From: an uncultured Ignavibacteriales bacterium
GTDB lineage: Bacteria; Bacteroidota; Ignavibacteria; Ignavibacteriales; Ignavibacteriaceae
NCBI GenBank assembly: GCA_913053915.1
Contig: CAJXGP010000102.1
Coordinates: 1-7,060, forward strand
Length of the DNA stretch: 7,060 nt
Direction: 5' to 3'
The notes below the pieces were generated by a model. It did no database searches, had not been told where the DNA came from, and saw only the letters and a list, made by a program, of their open reading frames with translations. A program made the position numbers and the translations under genes. Shown here piece by piece: positions 5,345 through 7,060 of the stretch. How positions within the stretch are numbered: the first letter of the stretch is position 1; each line of letters starts with the position of its first letter.

Positions 5345-5518
5345 CTGCAGATTTTCGCAGATGGGCGCAGATTTGGATAATGGCTGTAAAAATTGATCAA
5401 GGACACAACAGCTTTCTTTTTAGACAGGATTTACAGGATAACTGATTAATTTCAGGACTTTTTTAACGGCAAGTTTCTCTTTTCTTTCTTTTGGACAGGA
5501 TGGACAGGATGACTGATT
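5345..5518. repeat. Interspersed repeat, copy 3
   Basis: It begins CTGCAGATTTTCGCAGATGG and shares TGGCTGTAAAAATTGATCAA, GGACACAA, TTTTTAGACAGGATTTACAG and AACTGATTAATTTCAGGACT with the other copies. The right end differs from copy 2: instead of an inverted block, it repeats GGACAGGATGGACAGGATG in direct orientation. It abuts the truncated end of a PIN fragment at 5519. Confidence 0.8.
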
Positions 5519-5659
5519 TTAGTACAAAAGGTCGTCATCTCCTGTAACAAGATAACCAGCCTTCCCTTCTAATACTACTTCGATCAGAAAGTTATCTTGC
5601 CCATCCCTACAAACATTAACCTTCTGGCTTAGCCCGGCTAACGATACTATTGCTCTCAG
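5519..5659 (-). pseudogene. PIN-domain toxin remnant (C-terminal half)
   Basis: An open frame of 46 codons with no start of its own reads LRAIVSLAGLSQKVNVCRDG, then QDNFLIEVVLEGKAGYLVTG and DDDLLY. This is the C-terminal half of a PIN protein of the COG1569 type, whose hallmarks are 'NVCRDxxDN(F/K)' and 'YLVTGDxDLL' with two metal-binding acidic positions. The N-terminal half is absent: an in-frame stop precedes it, and the hicA stop is 10 bases away. The usual last 20-30 residues are also missing, cut at repeat copy 3. It is a dead gene, perhaps related to the N-terminal PIN fragment at 6449-6697. Confidence 0.72.
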
Positions 5660-5668
5660 TTATATTGC

Positions 5669-5890
5669 TCACTTCTTTTCAAAAACATCTGCCGGTAATC
5701 CAAACTTGTCTATTAAATCATTTAACGCATAAGATAGAATTGTTGTCTTTTTTCCGTGAGACTTAACAGGATATAATTTCTTTGTTTCAGGGTCATAGAA
5801 TTTCGGATGTCTTCCTTTACCCGCTACATAAATTATGCCATATTCCTTTAATATTCGAATTACTTTTCGTAATTCTAAACTTTTAGGCAT
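5669..5890 (-). CDS. hicA: HicA-family mRNA interferase toxin, second type
   Basis: This 73-residue protein has helix RKVIRILKEYGI (8-19), then GKGRHPKFYD (24-33) with His28 as the catalytic candidate, YPVKSHGKKTTI (40-51) and a final helix ALNDLIDKFGLP. It is HicA-like but clearly divergent from the copy at 4724, so the two pairs are independent acquisitions, not duplicates. The gene overlaps the end of the upstream HicB-like gene by 8 bases. Confidence 0.82.
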   Translation of the reverse strand: MPKSLELRKVIRILKEYGIIYVAGKGRHPKFYDPETKKLYPVKSHGKKTTILSYALNDLIDKFGLPADVFEKK

Positions 5891-6263
5891 GTGTTAAATT
5901 AACCGTTTGTTTTTCAATCTCTTCAGGAAATTCCATCAATATCGATTTTGACAAAGACCTTTTAAAATTTCTATATAATTGTTTAGCCTCTAATTCATTA
6001 AATACTCTCCAATACTTATTATGTGCAGGATCATATAAGTTTTCTATATTCGAGTTTTCGATTGATGTCAGAATGTACTCTTTAATTGCCTCTGCTAAAG
6101 ATTTTAATGCGTCTTTTTCGTCTTTTCCATGTGAAGATACAGTAAAATCCAAACAACGAACAACAAATACATCATCTTCCCTGGTTAATAAAACATGTAG
6201 ATCGGGGCTTACCCACAAGTCTCCAATCTTTATTTTAATTCTCATAGCCTTCAGTGCTTTCAT
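5883..6263 (-). CDS. hicB: HicB-like antitoxin, second type
   Basis: This 126-residue protein has a HicB-like core: VLLTREDDVFVVRCLDFTVS (24-43), then a SHGKDEKDALKSLAEAIKEY block (44-63), the strand-helix pattern that binds HicA. The C-terminal 55 or so residues (YDPAHNKYWRVFNELEAKQL and following) are not typical and may be a toxin-wrapping or oligomer segment. The start at ATG 6263 is fixed by a very strong GGAGGGAGGA ribosome site (6278-6269). Overlap with hicA supports coupling. Confidence 0.75.
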   Translation of the reverse strand: MKALKAMRIKIKIGDLWVSPDLHVLLTREDDVFVVRCLDFTVSSHGKDEKDALKSLAEAIKEYILTSIENSNIENLYDPAHNKYWRVFNELEAKQLYRNFKRSLSKSILMEFPEEIEKQTVNLTHA

Positions 6264-6268
6264 TGTAT

Positions 6269-6307
6269 CCTCCCTCCAAACATTGAATACTTTTTTTCAT
6301 TATACCA
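6269..6307 (-). promoter_or_regulatory. Extended -10 promoter and strong RBS for the second hicBA
   Basis: On the minus strand TGG followed by TATAAT (6307-6299) is an extended -10 with a perfect hexamer. No good -35 is present, which extended -10 promoters tolerate. GGAGGGAGGA lies at 6278-6269, five bases from the start codon. Confidence 0.55.
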
Positions 6308-6331
6308 TTTTAGAAGGTAGGTGGGCAGGTG

Positions 6332-6480
6332 AGCCGCAGATTTTCACAGATAAGCGCGGATTTGGGTTATGGCTGCAAAAATTGATCAAGGACACAAAGG
6401 GATTTCTTTTTAGACAGGATTTACAGGATACAGGATAACTGATTAATTTTAGGACTTCTTAAACGGTAAGATTCTCTTTG
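6332..6480. repeat. Interspersed repeat, copy 4
   Basis: It starts AGCCGCAGATTTTCACAGAT and carries GGGTTATGGCTGCAAAAATT, GATCAAGGACACAAAGGG, two ACAGGAT units and ACTTCTTAAACGGTAAGATT. It ends at CTCTTTG (6480), where copy 2 would continue with CTTTATTTTATTCC. The break falls exactly inside the PIN gene, whose last codons are encoded by the repeat. Confidence 0.8.
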
Positions 6481-6697
6481 TTGCATAGCTGTCAAGAAGT
6501 GAGAAAAGCTCCTTAATTTTTTTGGCAGTAAAAATGTTTTTAAATTTTGGACGGCTTGATACTTCACTAAGTTCTTTAAGCATTTCATCTGACACAACCA
6601 GTTTTATTTCTTTTAAAAGTATCTTTTTGTCTATATTCTGTAAAAGGCTTCCAATCAAGTAACTGATCCATATATTGGTATCAATTACGATTTTCAT
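6449..6697 (-). pseudogene. PIN toxin truncated by repeat copy 4
   Basis: The N-terminal half of a COG1569-type PIN protein: MKIVIDTNIWISYLIGSLLQ with D6, then SDEMLKELSEVSSRPKFKNI with E42 as second acidic residue. Family members are about 130-145 residues; this one stops at 82. Residues from about 74 on (KRILPFKKS) are encoded by the repeat, as the same bases occur in copy 2 outside any gene. The 'CRDxxDN' and 'VTGDxDLL' blocks with the other metal ligands are missing, so it cannot be an active RNase. Its ATG overlaps the antitoxin gene (16-17 bases), so the pair was once coupled. Confidence 0.78.
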
Positions 6698-6827
6698 ATC
6701 GTTTTTCTCTAACAGCCTCTACCTCTCTGGTAATCTCTTCTATCGTTATAGGATATTTTTTGACAGACTCCCTGAACTCTGTTAGAAGGCTCTGAAACCT
6801 CGTAGCAAAAAGTTCTTCTTCTAACAT
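6681..6827 (-). CDS. Small antitoxin of the truncated PIN toxin
   Basis: This 48-residue product begins MLEEELFATRFQSLLTEF and continues RESVKKYPITIEEITREVEA, ending EKRYENRN. The amphipathic helix plus 'ITREVEAVR' resembles short antitoxins found before COG1569 PIN toxins. It has a clear Shine-Dalgarno site AGAGGTG (6840-6834), six bases from ATG, and overlaps the PIN start by 17 bases. With its toxin broken it may be free-standing. Identification rests on context more than on a known family. Confidence 0.62.
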   Translation of the reverse strand: MLEEELFATRFQSLLTEFRESVKKYPITIEEITREVEAVREKRYENRN

Positions 6828-6838
6828 AGTTAACACCT

Positions 6839-6916
6839 CTATTTTTTTTCTAATGGTAAAGACTTAACAGCTTTTTAAAGTTTATTCAAACCTGCATCTG
6901 AAATTGTTTTTATCAT
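6839..6916 (-). pseudogene. Antitoxin remnant with in-frame stops
   Basis: A near-perfect ribosome site (AAAGGAGGTG) sits six bases ahead of ATG 6916, but the frame MIKTISDAGLNKL ends at TAA. Read through that stop, the same frame gives KAVKSLPLEKK and then TAG. 'KAVKSLPLEKK' resembles the helix of DUF2281/VapB-like antitoxins, so I read this as a decayed antitoxin N-terminus. Alternatively it is a 13-residue leader peptide for the downstream pair. Confidence 0.45.
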
Positions 6917-6962
6917 TATCAACACCTCCTTTTAAAATTATAGTAGGACAGGCAACCCGAGG

Positions 6963-7058
6963 TCAGCTTGCATAAAATTCATGAGAAGACATTTGATATT
7001 TCTGATCATAAATAGCTAATGACCTAAGTAATGCATCCAGCGCGTCAATTGTTGAAGT
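6963..7058 (-). CDS. C-terminal end of an antitoxin-like protein, 5' part outside window
   Basis: The frame enters from the right edge and gives 31 residues: TSTIDALDALLRSLAIYDQK then YQMSSHEFYAS and stop. 'YxxKYxMSSxEFY' is a motif I know from small antitoxin-like proteins beside PIN or RelE-type toxins in environmental genomes. These normally run on for about 20 residues after 'EFY', so this copy may be shortened by a frameshift. Its toxin is not visible. Confidence 0.5.
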   Translation of the reverse strand, partial: TSTIDALDALLRSLAIYDQKYQMSSHEFYAS

Positions 7059-7060
7059 GT

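Noticed and set aside
6073..6438. Plus-strand ORF of 121 residues
   Set aside because: It is antisense to the HicB-like gene and runs into repeat copy 4; it has no ribosome site or domain.
3605..6480. Integron attC sites at the ends of the toxin-antitoxin units
   Set aside because: The repeats have no GTTRRRY/RYYYAAC core pair at their ends and no integrase is visible.

Overview
The window looks like a mosaic of three blocks with different composition and gene style. Block A (1 to about 1530) resembles Bacteroidota: its genes lack Shine-Dalgarno sites. It carries a small peptide with a double-glycine leader (612-773) and a secreted protein with a carboxypeptidase-regulatory-like domain (950-1546), whose 3' part is missing. 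Block B (about 1545 to 3300) is very AT-rich. It encodes a tight minus-strand cassette: a 46-aa zinc-ribbon peptide, a 54-aa peptide, a membrane/coiled-coil protein and a P-loop ATPase with a C-terminal HTH-like segment. The first three genes are joined by ATGA overlaps, as in small replicons or viruses. Block C (about 3310 to 7060) has strong Shine-Dalgarno sites and sigma70-like promoters. It holds only toxin-antitoxin genes and their wreckage, all on the minus strand, separated by an interspersed repeat of the 'CGCAGATTTTCGCAGATGGGCGCAG ... ACAGGATTTACAGGAT' type (split here; see entries), a kind of repeat I associate with environmental lineages such as Nitrospirota or Planctomycetota. The lineage guess is weak.

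Layout: 1-611 has no gene but holds two inverted repeats, a four-copy iteron-like array (347-418) and a small palindrome. The GG-leader peptide follows, then a dispersed repeat (about 838-891) and a perfect palindrome (916-941) just ahead of the secreted-protein gene. The ATPase cassette runs from 3215 down to about 1540. An antitoxin gene (3519 downward) loses its expected end and its toxin at about 3300. Then come a vapB-like/PIN pair (4365-3695), a hicB/hicA pair (5197-4724), a second hicB/hicA pair (6263-5669) followed by a PIN fragment (5659-5519), an antitoxin plus truncated PIN toxin (6827-6449), a dead antitoxin (6916-6839), and the end of another antitoxin at the window edge.

How the genes work together: in block C each pair encodes an RNase toxin (PIN or HicA) and its antitoxin, translationally coupled by overlap or direct abutment. 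A copy of the repeat lies just downstream of each toxin end, and in two places it sits exactly where a PIN gene has lost its C-terminus. The block therefore looks like an array of toxin-antitoxin cassettes shuffled or eroded through a dispersed repeat. Both block junctions cut through genes, so a chimeric assembly or recent insertions must be excluded before reading the three blocks as one locus.
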